A stretch of 64,000 nt of DNA, taken from assembly GCA_020055645.1 (NCBI GenBank), contig CM034547.1, forward strand, positions 47,466,409 through 47,530,408. The letters are read 5' to 3'. Positions 35,911 to 51,074 of the stretch are shown in pieces; position 1 is the first letter of the stretch, and every line of letters begins with the position of its first letter. The notes under the pieces are model-generated. The model ran no database searches. It had not been told where the DNA came from and was given only the letters and a program-made list of their open reading frames with translations. The stretch is from Tomocerus qinae. Taxonomy: Eukaryota > Arthropoda > Collembola > Entomobryomorpha > Tomoceridae. The position numbers and the translations under genes were made by a program.

Positions 35911-38900
35911 GCATACATACGTAATATGACTGTTAGATGCAGTAATGCTAGTCCCTAAATATCCGTCTTGTGTCCTCTGTGCACATCACATTACATTATA
36001 AGAGGAGAACTTGACTTTTCGTTGACTTTCTCTCATCTCACTTGCCACTGATCTCATCTTAGATTAGAAATGAGACTCTTTCTGTCCTTTCTCCTTTATC
36101 CCCTATAACACAGACTTCTGCTTATGTGTTTTGATGGAGAAGAAAATTTACGATTCCTTTGACTTTACTCAACTGATATATAAACGGATTACTATCAAAA
36201 TCCACTTCCCTATGACTTTCCAAATGACAACGATCCTTCTGGCTCAGCTTCTGTTACTCATACGCTTTGTCACTTAAATGTTACGACTATCTGTATTCCT
36301 TCTTTAGATTCGATAAAAAGAAAATCAGTTTACTGATGCGTTTTCCTCTTTCCCCAATATGCTTTTCTTCGTCGTTTCCTAGTCATACAATAATATGGTC
36401 TCCCCTTAGGTACCAAAATGATACATATTATAATATCTCCTTGACCTTTTCTTATATGAGACCATGATATATAATTTTATTAGACCGATACAATTTACTT
36501 AAATTAAATGAACTTATAAACTATATGAAAAATGTACAGCATAAGTTAGTACGTAACAAAGGCCGTTACAACGTAAATTTTGAAGAAATAATAAATTATA
36601 CACTGTAGTAATCTTGGGGCATTACGATTGTTTGTCTTCATAAAGCTATAACTCTAATTGGAAAGAAGTGTCAAGGGCTTATATACAAATTACGGTTGCT
36701 ATATACATGCACTTTAAGTAAATGACCCTGTGTCATGTCAAATAGAATTATACGAAGTTGTTTTCTCTGTACTTTACGGTGTATACCCAGCATGCATTAC
36801 GGAAGATGTAAATTCCCCTTTTCACTCCCAGTTTCATTCTGAATGATTTTGCTGTGCGTGGATGTGGGGTGTGTAGCGGCTAAAGGACCATAAAAATCTG
36901 CAAGACAATGGAATAGTAAAATTGACGAATGTTGTTGTGTTGTAGTTACCAGAAGAATGCATAAGTTGTATTGCAGTAACTCATATAAATACGCAATATT
37001 ATGACATGCGAGTGGAAACTATATTACGATATGAATTAGTTTGTTTATTCCTATACAGTTCATAGCTATATGCATCATATTCTTCCTTATGTATAAATAA
37101 ACATAACTCAAGTGAAGAGACACTTAGATTTTTCAGAGTGCAATAGCCCTATTGGTAGTTAAATATATTCTATACAACTATGTCACTCAAAGTAGCATTG
37201 GGGTATTTGTACACACTATAGTACTTTTTAATATATAAAATGTACTTAGATCTATCAAAAGAATTGCATTTGGTAACGTAGTACTGTACAGAAGAGATAA
37301 ATGGACTGCAAAGGAATCGTTGCTGTGTGCGTTTACTGTACAAAGCTTTCTATGCTTTATCTGTAAAACTAAAAGGAAGTTTGCAGTAACTTGCTTTTGG
37401 TATTTTGCGTGTCGTAATAGTTTAGTTTTATTAAGGGGGTATTTCTCCTAAGGTATATAGAGTTTCGTCTGCTAGTGCATTATGTATTTAGTATTTTATT
37501 GTTAACTGACTACATATTATGTTATATAAGTATATATACCATTAAGGGAAGTACTAGTTACTACATGATTATCTCCCTCGCTTTCTACTGTATAGTCAAG
37601 TTGCAGTATCTATATGAGTATCTGCATCTGTAGGGTTTAATAGTACAAAAAAGTTGTGGAAATGTGGAATTCTATACTTTTAAAGTTATTACGCTCATAT
37701 TTCAATGTGAAATCTAGGCCGGCGGATATTGTGTAGTGTATATACACAAAAATTTTCTAGTTCAGGAGGAAGGAGGCTCACGCTGAGTCTCCTTCATCTT
37801 TCTAATAGCCACTATTTGACGTATAAATCTCTATCTAGTTATTTAATACGGTGTATCATGCCTTTTCCCGGGCGTTGACTCCATTTCAAAGAATCTTTTG
37901 AAGTATAGAGACTAAAATACCCAACATTATTATGTTCCTTGCTAATGCTTAAAACTTAATCAACGAACGGCCGACATTATTGATGGTAACTTTAGATTGA
38001 TTCTCTCTTGACGACTTCCTGTTTGCCAAAAGTAAATAAACTACGTTCTCCTAACGCAGTTTGAGAACCTTTCTGTGATTTATTACTCACAATTTTGTTA
38101 TGTAAACAAATTGCGTACATCTTGTCGAAGTTACTTTAATTACTTTTGATAAATTACCCCATCCAAAAATTTCATGGTATCGATTTTCTCGTGCTGAAAT
38201 ATTTTTTTCTTTCAAAATCCTCCCACTGAACATTTTTTATGCGCTTCTATTCATTGTTCAGAGTACAAAAGTATGGTACTTAGTTATGGAGAAAAAAAAC
38301 TTCGGATAAACTCTTTCAGTGTCTCTTTTGTTTAGTCTCTTTAGAACAAATGAAGTATACACAGTCAGTTCACATTACCAGTGTACATATATGTGAGTAA
38401 ATAGTTTGTGAAAATGCCACGCAGTGCCTGTAGGAATTTGACTGTAAACTATTTGCTGACATGATAAAAGGTTGTGACACTTCTAGGAATGACTTGTCAT
38501 GTCAGTTAATTCATAAGATCTCCGGTGATGCATTTAGTTATTTGAGCAGTGACAGTTTTCCATGGTACTAATAGATAAAAACAAAAGTTGCCAACAAATA
38601 GCGAGTCAGAAGAGATTCTGTTGTGTTGTTCTTTTTGGCCTAGGTATGTCAGGTTGCTCGTTCACACAGCCCAAAACGATCGCTTTGGCTCTCATTCTTG
38701 GAAGTAAATAGCACATTTCCTTGTTGCCTGCAGGGACAGTGTACATAAGTAAAATAGCAAGCATATGTGCAATTTCCTAGTGTTGAGTAGTGCCATTTCT
38801 ATTTGTAGACTGTGTCTAGCTGTCTATTTAGTTCTTTCTAGGTATATACTTATTTCCTGATTGTTATTATGTGTTTCTACGCCACATCTACTGCGTATAT

Positions 38901-41900
38901 CATGCAATAAAGATCTAGGTTAAATTCTAATCCAATTTTAAGTAGCTTTTAGACCCTTGCAGATACACACCTAGAGTTTCCCTTATTTGATATCTTATTT
39001 ATACATGGGTCAATAGGAAAGTACTAAAAGTAAAGTGTTAAACCCTTGGAAGTTTTCAAAAGTGAAATTTGGAAAGATCAGAGTGGTCGACGAAATTGTA
39101 GAGCCTGCCCGCAGAAGAAACTATCACATTATGTGCAGTAGTTGTTGTAAGTCTTTATATCCAATTCAATTCACATAGCATATAAACTTGGATAAGTGCA
39201 GATAGACAAAGTGGGTATGTATTTAGGTGCCCCTACAGTCCGGATACATACATTGTATGCAACCAGATATGTTATTTGATTCTTCCTGCCTTGCATTCTA
39301 GATAGTTATTACGTTTCAGTTATGGTTGTCGAGTGTCCCTACTTACCTAGCGATGCAATGTGGGTAATCCCATTTCGTTTCATGAGCACTTAACGTGGTT
39401 GCTTTCAAAGTTAATACGACGAGTTCCGCTTTTCTACCTTTAACTTTCCCTTTGTGAGAGAAAGGTTACGGCTCACTTTCACCTTTAAGACGCATAATCC
39501 GACCAATAATTCCTTAGTTACAAGCACTTCCGTTCAGCCTTTATAGTGTAGTAGGTTTTGTGTGAACGCCTTACTGATCTATAACGCAAACTACTATTTG
39601 CTCATTAGTTTAGATAAAGAAGGTTGCGATTAATTTTAATTTGATCCAAATGGAGCCAAGAGGCACAGTTGTCTCATCTAAGTAACTACATGCATCTGCC
39701 TTTTACACATGAGTAGAAGAGAAGCAGTGGCCTGTTATTTAGGCACTTGCCACTAAATATATATTTATTAGTGCTTTGCATAATCCTAACCTTTGGCCTA
39801 AATCTCATCTACGCACTATTACGATAAATGAACCTATTTTGTTACAATCACGTACATTTATTAGCTACATTTACATATCACATCACTTAGCTCCTCTCTC
39901 TAGACTCTATACGGAATATTTTACAATTACTGCTAGAAATAAATATAACAAAGTCTGATTTGTATGCAGCACACAATATATTATTAAGTGCTATAGCCAC
40001 CATAGACAACCTATTAAAGAGTCTACAACCTAGTTATAATATATTCAGAGTATACACAAGTATCATGTATGTATATAAACCTATTATGTGTGTACTTACT
40101 TAGGGAGCAAAGAGAAGTTGAGTCAAGCTTTTTAGTATGTGAGTCAACGGGAGCATGCATTTGTTTTGAGAGTTATATATCCTATACATTCAAGCAACAG
40201 CCCATTCTCAAATGCAATTATTACCGGAGAGAATCCTCTCCTCGTACAAAAGCCATAAAGAAAGATGTTCCTGTGTCGCGTCGCGACTGTTTAACTTACA
40301 AGTTGGCTCGCCTTCTCTTTCATGTATCTTTGGCATGTAGCGAGTACAGTGTAGGTTGTACTTTGAGGCTTTTTCACTTCCACTTGAGGATATACACATA
40401 TACAGACACACCGGTAGTTCTCATCTTGGATTTGACACCACTTGTTCACAAACAAGTCACATAGTTTCTTAAGTCGAGTCGGAGCATACTGACTGTGTGG
40501 AGAAAAACAAATTAGAGGTAACTCAGCTACAATTCCTGGCATATACTTCTTACTCTTACCTAGGTGCACATAAAACTAATTTAGGTGCATGTAGCTGTGG
40601 CACTTGTGCCTAAGAGAATATACACACTCCTTCCTAAATTCACGAATAACCTGACCCACCTGCGTGCTCTCGCTACGTAAAGCATAATATTTCACTAAAC
40701 CGAGCACATAACTCAAGGAAATCATAATTAACGAGGTGATTACCGGCGCAAATCCTATGAGTGCAAATATTAAATTCAAGAAGTTAAAAGCATACAAGTG
40801 GCAATGCTTCACGGTTAGCTAGTTTGCTGTAGCCACATAAAATGTAATGTTAACTATACACACGTGTCATTGTTGCCCCCTTAGACTTCATTGTTTAATT
40901 ATAAGGAATTTTATATTTTCAAGTGCGTAATTGGAGATGCTATTTGTGAATAAAATGGTTACACGAGCTCCATTCAAATACTTTGTATTCCAATCTAATA
41001 CGCGGTCAGTACTAGTAAATACGTATTTAGCTTACGTATTAGTTGGGAATTTGAGAAACGTTCTTATTAAGTCAGTCATCGCTTTCCGCCTGATTCGATA
41101 TAGCAGAACAAACTTAGACATTTCTTTTCTGAGAGGATTGAAAAGAACAGGAGATATGGAATGCAGAGCCATAGCACACACCACGTCACATCAGCAACTT
41201 TCCTCGGGGAAATAAATTCTGTAAGGGAAATCAAATGGCATGATTTTCTCTCGTTCTTTCATGGCTCTGTGCTTCTTTTTTGTTTGATTCGTTTAGACCC
41301 GACCCTTAGCATACCTACCATATTATAAAAGTTTATTTAGTTTTTCTTTTGTTTTAGTGGAGCCATTTTCATTGCTTAACTCTAGTCACTGAGTCTGGGC
41401 TAAGTAAGTTTACGTCAGTGAAATTACTATTGCATGACTAGCATCATGGTTTGGACTTGACTTCACTGGCAACGTACTCAAGACTCGGTCGGTGGAGCCG
41501 GTGCATATAATAGGTGACTATAGCTACCTACTTACATAAATACTACTACTGCAATTGGTTGGGATTTCCGACATTAAGTTTCAAGTTTCATAGCTATAGT
41601 ACCTATAAACTTGCAAATCTACGGTGCATGTTGCTATATTACTAAATGCATACTCTCTACATCTATATCTTTGTACTTACTATTTATATAAATACATAGC
41701 AGAACTCCTATAAACGCTAAGTACTACTTTCGTGCGACCATAGACACATGCATGGTTAAAATAGCTATGAATTTACAACGGGAATGCAGTGAATGAAGTT
41801 TGCATCGCACATACCTACTATTATGCAGTAGGTATATTTAAATGTTTCGTTGCGAAAAAACAAAAACTACCTAGTAGCCTTTGAGACCAGGCTAGAACAT

Positions 41901-44900
41901 TAATGCTAGCTAATTATTCTCCGAAATTACTCTGCAGTAAGGGAATATGCATGTACATAGATAAAGGGCTTGGGATTTTTTCCTTGGAAGTGTAACGTCA
42001 ATTAAGTCTGTAGGTAAAGATAGTCGCCTTGTAAAACCTACTAATTAAAATTTTGAAGTGATGTGATGGAATATGAAACTTAGTTAATACTATCAAGAGG
42101 ATTAAATTGTATACCAAAGAGGATATAAAAATTCGAGAAAATGACTATTTTGCATCATTCTGAGTTTACAATAGGCTTTATCAGAATAAGCTCTAATAGA
42201 CTAGTTATGCAATTGAAAAAATATACTGCAGCATAGCGAACCATTTGAAATGTACATTCCAGTATGTGATGTAACAAATTAAAATTTCTATCGTACACTA
42301 ATTAAAATGGTCGAGTGGAAGAAACTAGGTGTATGGAATACCAAATCATTTAATAACCTAAAAATAACTATGTTGTATTTTTATATAATCCCCTGATGAG
42401 TTTAACTGGTATTTATACCAAATTCATTCACCTATTATTATTTGTATATATTTCATTCAAAAAAACATTTACGTATCGACAGATATTTCACAAAAATGAG
42501 GTACCTGAGAAGTATCAGTATTCTAGTTCAAGATTAAGATAAATACATATAAAATATATGTCATGCAAGAATAACGTTCTATTTGTGCTTGCTTGCACCA
42601 AACAAATATGAATTTAATAATATTTGTTTTTGTGGATGCCAACTACAAGTATGTAAAGTATAAGAGGGAGGAATTTTAGGGGAGCATATCAGAAATGGGA
42701 TCACGTTTTACGTAATATGCAACAAGAGTGATTTTTCAGAATAGAACATATGTTGTATTTTGTGCTGCTGTTTGTGTTGTTGATGTTTCTTGCAGACTAA
42801 GTATGTAAACAAGTAAAAGATTGAAATGCAAAACAGTGTAATAGCGATTTTGCATATGAAGTAGTGTTTGTAGGGAATAGAGAAATAGATTCCTATGGCC
42901 GGGAAGCGAGAGTAGGCATATTCTGTCGTAGACTGTCAGTATCGTCCGATGCAATATGCACAAGTAAAGGAAAGGAGATAAAACATATCTGTGTCATTAA
43001 CAACAATAGGAGTTTACGTAGTTTTCCCCGTCTGAGGCAGTGAGTTGTTCTGTGGGAGGATTTTATATATAAAATCCAATTAATTTAATCATGTACATGC
43101 TCGATGTTTGTAGTATGTGGAGTAGTGTGGGGTACGGACGATTAACGCACTCAGGCAAAACTTCTAATCCGTGCAGATTACCAAGGATTGTGAATGGGTT
43201 GCCATTATGACTCGGCTTAGCATTCATTTCAGCTATCGATTTATGCAAAACGACTTTGCTCTTCCTGCCTTCCTTACTTATGTATTTATGTATTTTCCGT
43301 CTCCTATCCAAAGTAGCTGGATTGAATCACTGTGCATCTCCTTTCCGTCCTGGCTAAACTATACAACTATATCTATCAAGTTACCTTCATCTCATTTCGC
43401 TACATGCATACATGCAGTAGTTATACATGTAGTAGGCTCACAACGTAACCGTCCACAAGCAGAACCTATGGGAATAGTCAAGACTCACTTTCTCTCATGT
43501 CAAAGTAATGTTACACTAGTTCAATGTATAAATTACCCAGATTTTATATATTTTTAATCAGCCTTAATTACTAATAAAACGGCCATTTCTGGACATTTTA
43601 AAATAGAAATCATCATTTTAGAATCAAAAAGTCTCCAAAAGGAATGAATCTTAAGTATGACTGTAATGGCCATATTTTATTATTAATTCCTGTCAAGGAT
43701 AAGATTAACTTCGAACCTTATTTATTGACTTCAGAGAATATAAAATAAACCTCAGGATGGAATAATGATTGTATTAAATTGTAGCAAAATTCCGCTTAAT
43801 AAATTACAATAAAATGCAATAATGAATATATTTTTCATTAGGTCTGCTATCCGCTTTATTTGTATCACAATAATGACCATTTAATATTGTGTTAACCTAC
43901 CTGAGGAGTGCAGGTAGGCTAAAGAGGTGCTTGGCGGGAGATGTAAGTAAGTCTCTGCCATACAGATTGCAGTAGCACATTTGTAATGCATAGTTACTAC
44001 GGTATGGTAATGTGGCCACGGTCACTTATAGTAAGTAGGAACTCAAGTATAAAAGGAGCACTCTGGTGCTAATGCAATGTGGATGCACACTTTCACCGTT
44101 GGTTTATAATTCAATATGATATTCTGTTTGCATATTAGTATGTGAGTCTGAGCATCAATTCAGATCCTATCTCCATGCTCAAGTCATACACTTTACTCAG
44201 TACATTTTTACACTCCACAACTAATGGTATAGGTAGATGTGATGCAATGTAGTAAGTAGCATATATCTTAGAATCCTCATAGTCATGATCATATAACCTG
44301 CCATTATAGCACCAGTTTGAACAACCAGCTTTATTTTCGGATTGCTCCCAACCAAACCTTATCTATTCTGTTTATTTTTATCTTTATCTCTCAAGTAGTC
44401 CACTCAAGTCCACTTGTTTCATTCACTCACAACATATCAGTGCCTTTAGACGAAAGTAGATGTATAAAGATACACTCAATGGCATACTTTTACTCACTCC
44501 ATTTCAATATCATGATGTAGAAACTACTATACAACTTTGTGTGGGATGGTAGTATCATCTCCTGAATAAAGTATCCTTTTGGCTTATGTGTACTGTGAGT
44601 ATGTTATTTTCCCTCTGAATACACCTACTCCTTTTCTTTTTTACAATTTGAATTTAAATTATTTTGTAAATCACCTTCTTAGTGTACTGCTTATGTATGC
44701 TGGCTTTCACTTTACTTTCTCCTTCAGTGTAACACTTAAGATTGAATAGATACCGAAATTGCAACATTTATAGTTTTACCTACCACATTTTTATTTTGGA
44801 CACGCTATGATAAACTCACGCTAGTGGGTTATATTGGAAGTCTAATTTGTTGCTCTCCTATTATAAAATTAATTAGATTTTGCATGGATATTGCATAACT

Positions 44901-47684
44901 TGCTCTTACGTAAACAATTAACTTGCTAGATAGATTTTCAAAGATATTTATGGGGAACATAAAGATTAGCTTTTATATGAGCAATGCACATTTCCATTAC
45001 TATCTTATCTACCTGCACATTTTTCACTACTTCGTTTAGTTTTTAACATACGGGCCATGCATAGATCCTTGAAAACTCTATTCTTGTATTCTTTATGGTA
45101 TCTAATATAGAATTATTACACAAAGTATCCTTGAACTGTGTGTAGATTTGCAGTTCGTATCAAATAGTAGTAGCTATAAATTTTCTGTTTAATTAAAAAT
45201 TTAAATGAGAAGTAATTATAATTAGAAAAGGTAAATGGGAGAGTTTACGGGACGTAGTTAGCCTTGATAGTTAGTAGGTACGACACGTATGCAGAAAGTA
45301 GAAGGTAATGCGCATACTTTGAGAATTGGTTGGTAGTGACACAAAATTGATGTTCACAGTTGCGAAAGTTTGTTTGAAGTAAGTTCCGTTTTTAGTGTCG
45401 AACTTGGAAGATTGGCTAACGAATATAAATCTACAATGTAAACAGAGACTGTCAGAAAATAAAAATTGGCGAGAGCTTGTGCTTCAACTCAAGACGCTAT
45501 ATACATAGGAGGATGTGGTAAGAAAAGATGAATAAAATACTGGTAAAAGTCAAGCTAGAACTCCTCTTATTTCTAGCTTAAGCAAATATTGATCCACGTC
45601 CTGAAGTACAGATACAGTTATGTGCATCCGTCACAGTGCGTTAGACGTTTGTTATACTCTATACTAGTATCATGCATGTCATGACCAAATTATAAAGCAT
45701 GATTACCTAACTGAATAGTTAAAATATTATTAGCTATAGGAATGACCCACTTGGCATATTGTGCAGTGATGAGTGTGTGGAGAAAACTTTCGAATGTATG
45801 TCAATAAATGCACCTTGAAAACTTTAAGTCTCAACCCAGAATTCGTCTCACATTTCAATGATTTTATTGCTCCTTACATTTTCATCTTTTCTTGAAGACA
45901 CCAAAAGTTGTGTAATCCCATCCCTTTTGTTGTTCTTGTATAATTCATATCGCCCTTTGCTGAATATTTTCTGTTATTTTTTCTTTCTAATGTTATTTTA
46001 TGTCATTCACAGTGTGCGTACTGCGTACAGCCTTTGACGGAAACATAGCCAATCAGATAATAGAAAGATTCCCATATTATAAGGTTCACGGCTCTTTTGC
46101 TGTCACTTTTAGAGAAAATTGGAGTGAAAGGCACGCATTCTGTTTTCTTTTTGTTTCAAAAACAACTGTTATGACACAACTATCAACATATACACTCACA
46201 CGGAACGTTTTCATGGAACTCGACGTGGCAGCTCTATCTAACTACACATTTCAATGCCTACCTTCATAAACAAAACATTCCAGCGTGGTTGAATCCCTTT
46301 TTTCATTAACCAGGTTTATCTAGAAGTTTGAAATTTCTTCCCATCTATTATTCTAATTCATTGAAATAATTCTTTCGAATTTTAAATTACGAGTCGTCCT
46401 TAAAATTAGAAAAGTATACCGCACTTGTGATGTAGCCGAAGAATTAAAAAAGCGAAAATGCTATAAGCATGTGCAAAAATTTAATGAAACTGAATTCAAT
46501 TCTCTTTAAAACCCAAAAACCCCAACTGAACTTGACATTTTATATTGTCTGAAAAACTTTCATGGTTGATGTTGAAGGTTCGATCTCAAAATTGGTACAT
46601 TGCAAGGGCAAATATAATGTAGCACCATATTGGAATAACATTCCACCTCCACGCGGCATGAATGGCTGAACAAAATTTGCGATAGTATTCCACAGTGAAT
46701 AGAATTTGAGTTGGTTTTCATGTACACTTACCAAATTCCAGAGTTTCCGTTGGACATACGCAGAGCCCTGTACGGTTTGTTCTGTCTGCAGAATAGAATC
46801 TATTAGGCCGAACAGAAAAGCAAAGGAAGTAAAGAACCAAAGGAAAATACATGGAAAATACACTGTTCATTCTTGCTGTCCTTTTATTGTGGAGACGGCT
46901 GGGAAACCAATGTGGATTCACGGTTTTCTTCTACTATGTATTATGTACGAACATATATTATCCTTGTATGTGCGTTTCTATAAAAGTAAAGCTTTAGCTT
47001 GGCATCCTGCAGTCCTCTACTCTTGCAATTCTTTGGTATCTATCTGTAGTGCGTACTTTGTGTTCCGCATGTAAGAATCTTCCGACAGTTTCCTTTGGAA
47101 TCGTGCCGATTCCTCTGGTGTATTGTGGTTTGGTTTAGCTTGAGTCACAACGCAGTGTACCTATAGGTAGTAGTAGCCAACCTTCCTAATCTATATCTTA
47201 CCAAATTACACGTACAGGAGTTCGCTAGTATATTAAATGTCTACGCACATGGTACATAACTAAGTGCGTTTATTTTACGGCAGCAGAACGCAGAGGCATT
47301 TCATAAGTTTCTAGTACGCGGTTGTTGTGTTGTAACTGCGGTAGAACAAGACAGACGTGTGTATGTACCCTGTCTATCGAAGTTTAAAGTTGGAGACTGT
47401 TTTCAAAGCGTAGTATTTCCGTTGCATATTCTCTTGAGACAAATCAACGATTTGCTTCGAAGCTAAATTATGTTGGTAAAATAGACAAAAAAAATCACCT
47501 AGTCCGCCATAAGCTGCTAGCCTAATGCATTGGCAAGGTCAAAATGCAATTCCTGCTGTTCTTGTAAATACTTTCAAAAAATAAACTCAATTTATTATTT
47601 ATTTAGTGGTTATAATTTGAACGCCAAGGAATCTAGCTGATACTCACATAATAAATTCAGTTAAAAAGTGATATTTGATTGTTG

Positions 47685-48927
47685 TCATCCTCGCAGGGCC
47701 GGTAAAGTTTTCATGCTGCCCGGGCAAAAGCTATTTTGATGCCCCCTTTATACTAACTTTAAATTCATTCCAGAATTTATTTACGGGGAAATATTTTTAT
47801 TGTGCCACATAATTATACTAAAATAGGCTATAGGGTAAGCAAAAGAAGGCCAAATTTAAAGCCCATACTATAATACTTAAGACTGAGAAGATTTAGGTAA
47901 GACTTTTCGTGTTGATACGGTTTGGGTACGTCAAGAATGTTTACAGGATTGGGTTTCGGAGGGGGGCTAACATTTGATATAGATATCTTAAACGTATATA
48001 TTCGCGCGTAGCGCGAAAAATTTTGGCATTTTTTGACGAAAATGAGAATAAAATACCCTAAAAATTGAAAACAATCGCGCGGAACTCGAATTTTTTGCTA
48101 TTTGCATACCTCAATGCGTCCTTGGAATAGATGCTGGTTGAATTGAGACGGTTTGCTTTGAAACAGTTCGTATTGAGAAGGCTTCGCTTAAAACAGTTTG
48201 GGTTGAGACGGTTTGGGTCAAGACGGTTTGGTTCATGACTGTTTAGTTTGAGACGATTTGGATTGACACGGTTAGTGTTGGGAAGGCTGAGGTTGGAACA
48301 GTGTGGATGATGATAGTTTGAATTGACTCTATTTGGGTGGAGACGGCTTGGAAGGAAGATGAAATCACTAATTTTGTTATTAATTGGAGGACTATAAGCC
48401 AACTGCTCACGTTTGAGGATTGTTATTTTCGAACTCGGAAGGAATCGTACAATGCTAATTACATTTTTTTGTTTCATTTTTTAATTAATGGAATGTTAAA
48501 ATATATATTTCCTCAGAGCTTAAGAAAATTTTGAAAAAAACAATAATTAATTCAAAAAAAACCTAACAAGAGACCTAAATAAGAAAATTTTGAATTTAAC
48601 TAAATGGCGAATAGATAGGCAGATTACTAATGCGCAAAAATATCTAATATATCGAACTCATTTTGAAGAAATATTCTGATGTGATTATTACTAGTAAATC
48701 GATTTTAGGATTTGTAGAAGAGGTTATTGTTTGGTACAATAATATAAAAATGCGTATTAAAAAACACAACAGGTCTTTTGAGATTATAGTTTCTTTGGAA
48801 TACTAACAGATCGGTCACATAACAAAAAAAATATTATTTTTCTTTTATTTTGCTGCCCTCCCTCAGCTTGATGCCCGGTGCCGTCGCCCCGGTTGCCCCC
48901 CCCCAATTCCCCGGCCCTGTCATCCTG
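47685..48927. mobile_element. hAT-like non-autonomous DNA transposon with 8-bp flanking duplication
   Basis: The ends are exact inverted copies: CAGGGCCGG at 47694-47702 and CCGGCCCTG at 48911-48919. They are flanked by TCATCCTC (47685-47692) and TCATCCTG (48920-48927), a near-perfect 8-bp duplication as hAT elements make; one extra G (47693) lies between the left copy and the inverted end. G+C-rich subterminal sequence (GCTGCCCGGGC at left, GCCCGGTGCCGTCGCCCCGG at right) contrasts with the A+T-rich interior and is common in hAT-derived MITEs. The interior of about 1.2 kb has no transposase. It contains a degenerate 15-bp minisatellite (listed separately) and a palindrome, CGCGCGTAGCGCG, near 48003-48015. 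Assignment to hAT rests on the terminal motif and duplication length. Confidence 0.75.
48125..48350. repeat. Degenerate 15-bp minisatellite inside the hAT-like element
   Basis: Variants of GAGACGGTTTGGGTT recur about every 15 bases (for example TTGAGACGGTTTGGG, TCAAGACGGTTTGG, TTGAGACGATTTGG, TTGACACGG). Because 15 is a multiple of three, the minus strand carries an open frame (48477-48058, 139 codons) with a decayed Asn-Arg-Leu-Asn/Asp-Pro pentapeptide pattern. The frame has no recognisable domain and is most simply a by-product of the repeat. Confidence 0.7.
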
Positions 48928-51044
48928 AGAAATGTAGTATGTCTAAATACAAGTAATAGACCTTTTGAACTGTTATAATAATTTGGAAGGATACAGAAGT
49001 TGTATTGTTAGTATAATATGATGGGGCAAAAGTGCGGTGTAGTAAAGAGAAAAGTTTGATCTGATCAATCTTCACTTTGTTGGTTTATTCCCAATGCACA
49101 ACAATGCCTACGAGAATTCCTTTTTTGTATAATATATATTTATACTTAGTTTTAGTATAGGTAGACAGTGCAGCATAGGTATTTCCAAAATAGTAGGAAA
49201 ACATTTGGTATTTGAGTGATAAAGTGTGAGAGAAAGAAAGCGAGGGGGAAATACGGCAATGAAAGCCAGCATGCAACAGTTTCTTCGACTTTTCTAGTGT
49301 TAATATAGCAACTTTTACTTCGTAATGCTACTAGAATGTGTAAAATGGTATTTTAGGTAGCTCAACTTGGAAACGTGTTGGTATCTATTAGAATGAAGTG
49401 CTTATATGGTTTAAAAATCTATGTTTATGAGTATATTTTAATACTTGGAAGGTACGTAGAATACTCTTGTGTATTTTCAAAGTTTGTCGGCACGGCCTGA
49501 GTATACTATTCGAAAGTCTGTCGAATTTGGGGAAACAAGAAAGTGATATAAGTTAGGGGAGGCTTATTGTAAAGTCAAGAACGTTCAATAGGGTTTGACT
49601 TTACACTTTTAGGAGTAGGAAGGGGAAGGGAGGAGTATAAATGTGTTTATGTGTAAGTGTCAAATGATTTCGTTGTTGGTTCACTATATAACAATATAAA
49701 ACCACTGTGCTCTCCCAATAGTGTGGTTTACAGTATAATGTACATATAAAACTCCCACTACACGTTAGAGAAATTGAAGTTTGAATGGAAAATGTGTCCA
49801 GGTAACTTTGATGGGAGTTCTAAGAATATTCTTGGAAATGGGGAGAATGAGGGCCGTTTCTTATTGATGAAATTGCATGTTCTATGCTAGTGTTCATTCG
49901 TATACATAGAATTAGTGTAACAAAGTAACAACTATGCAATTTGATTCACGAAGAGGTAAATTCGTTGCATGCCAGGCAACAATAGTGTACTCTATGCATT
50001 TGAGATGAAAGGAGTGAAATCGTAGAAATCCCCTAAGTAAATCACTGTAATGTATTCGTAGAGGAATTCCGAGAACCGCTTTTACTTTGTCACTATTTAT
50101 TTGGATGTGCAGAGTTAGTGAGGTTTTATGCTGGGATTTTCAATATATTTATGTTAGAAAATAATATGTTGCACTCGAAGGAGGAGAAAGTCAGTGAAAG
50201 TGAAACCATTCAGCTCATTCAGTTCAATTTCATTGAATTTAAATCGAATCAATTCATAGAAGCATCAAATTGAGAAAAAAACATCAAAAGAAAGTTTGTT
50301 TGAAATTCGAGTTTTGACACTTTAACCCATTTGAGTTCTCCTTTGGTTTGCTATTCAAAAAAGCCATGAGTGATCTATGCATACAAGATATCCATGCGTG
50401 AGGAAAAGTAGAGTGAAAGTATGTATATCCCGTTGATTCACTCCAACGAACGCAGAGAAAACGCATTACTATTCTATTGGAATAAGTAGTAGGATACAAC
50501 TTAGTAGGTGAATGTCTCTATTATTGACGTTTCTGTAGGGAAGTGCTGGGATTTTTCTGTCGCCAGCCTCACAAAGACGAGTCACCCTTCCCGGATGAAA
50601 TCATTTCCTTGTTTATTGTATTTACTCAAGTAGAAGATTTCGGATTGGCTCTTTCTCCCCAGCTGCTATTCGCAGCTACATTTCCTTCCTTCTTACAGGA
50701 AACGTTTAGAAAGGCGTTCGAGGATTTATCTTGCCTAATTAGCCTCCAATTTAACACTCATATTGCTTTCTCTAATTGTAACTCTATTGTCATCAACCTT
50801 CATCGCTCTGCCTCCTACCTCATTAGCAATATTTACTAGACCGTATTCAATCAACCATGAGTAAATAATATTGAAAGGCATAAATCTGTAGCTAAGCCCA
50901 CATTGAAACTAAATATAATAGAAAATATCATTTCCCCTTAGGAAACTCAAATGTTATTTTTAGTGAATTATAGTTGTGACCTTTCTCTCAGGAAGACCTT
51001 ACACTTAAATTACCATTATATACTTTCTCTGAGTTATATAAGAG

Positions 51045-51074
51045 CCCTATTGCAATGTTAACAATGCAATAAGG
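51045..51074. repeat. 30-bp near-perfect palindrome
   Basis: The sequence is centred on TGTTAACA (51056-51063) with outer arms CCTATTGCA and TGCAATAAGG. Thirteen of fifteen base pairs are complementary. There is no transposon signature around it. It might be a regulatory half-site pair or a chance cruciform. Confidence 0.6.

Noticed and set aside
40069-40464. 131-codon + strand open frame
   Set aside because: No domain, no splice context, and a length expected by chance in 64 kb of A+T-rich DNA read in six frames.
43171-43557. 128-codon + strand open frame
   Set aside because: No recognisable motif; mixed composition typical of a chance frame.
46706-47074. 122-codon + strand open frame overlapping minus-strand frames
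   Set aside because: Frames are open on both strands over the same stretch, with no domain on either; chance is the simplest reading.
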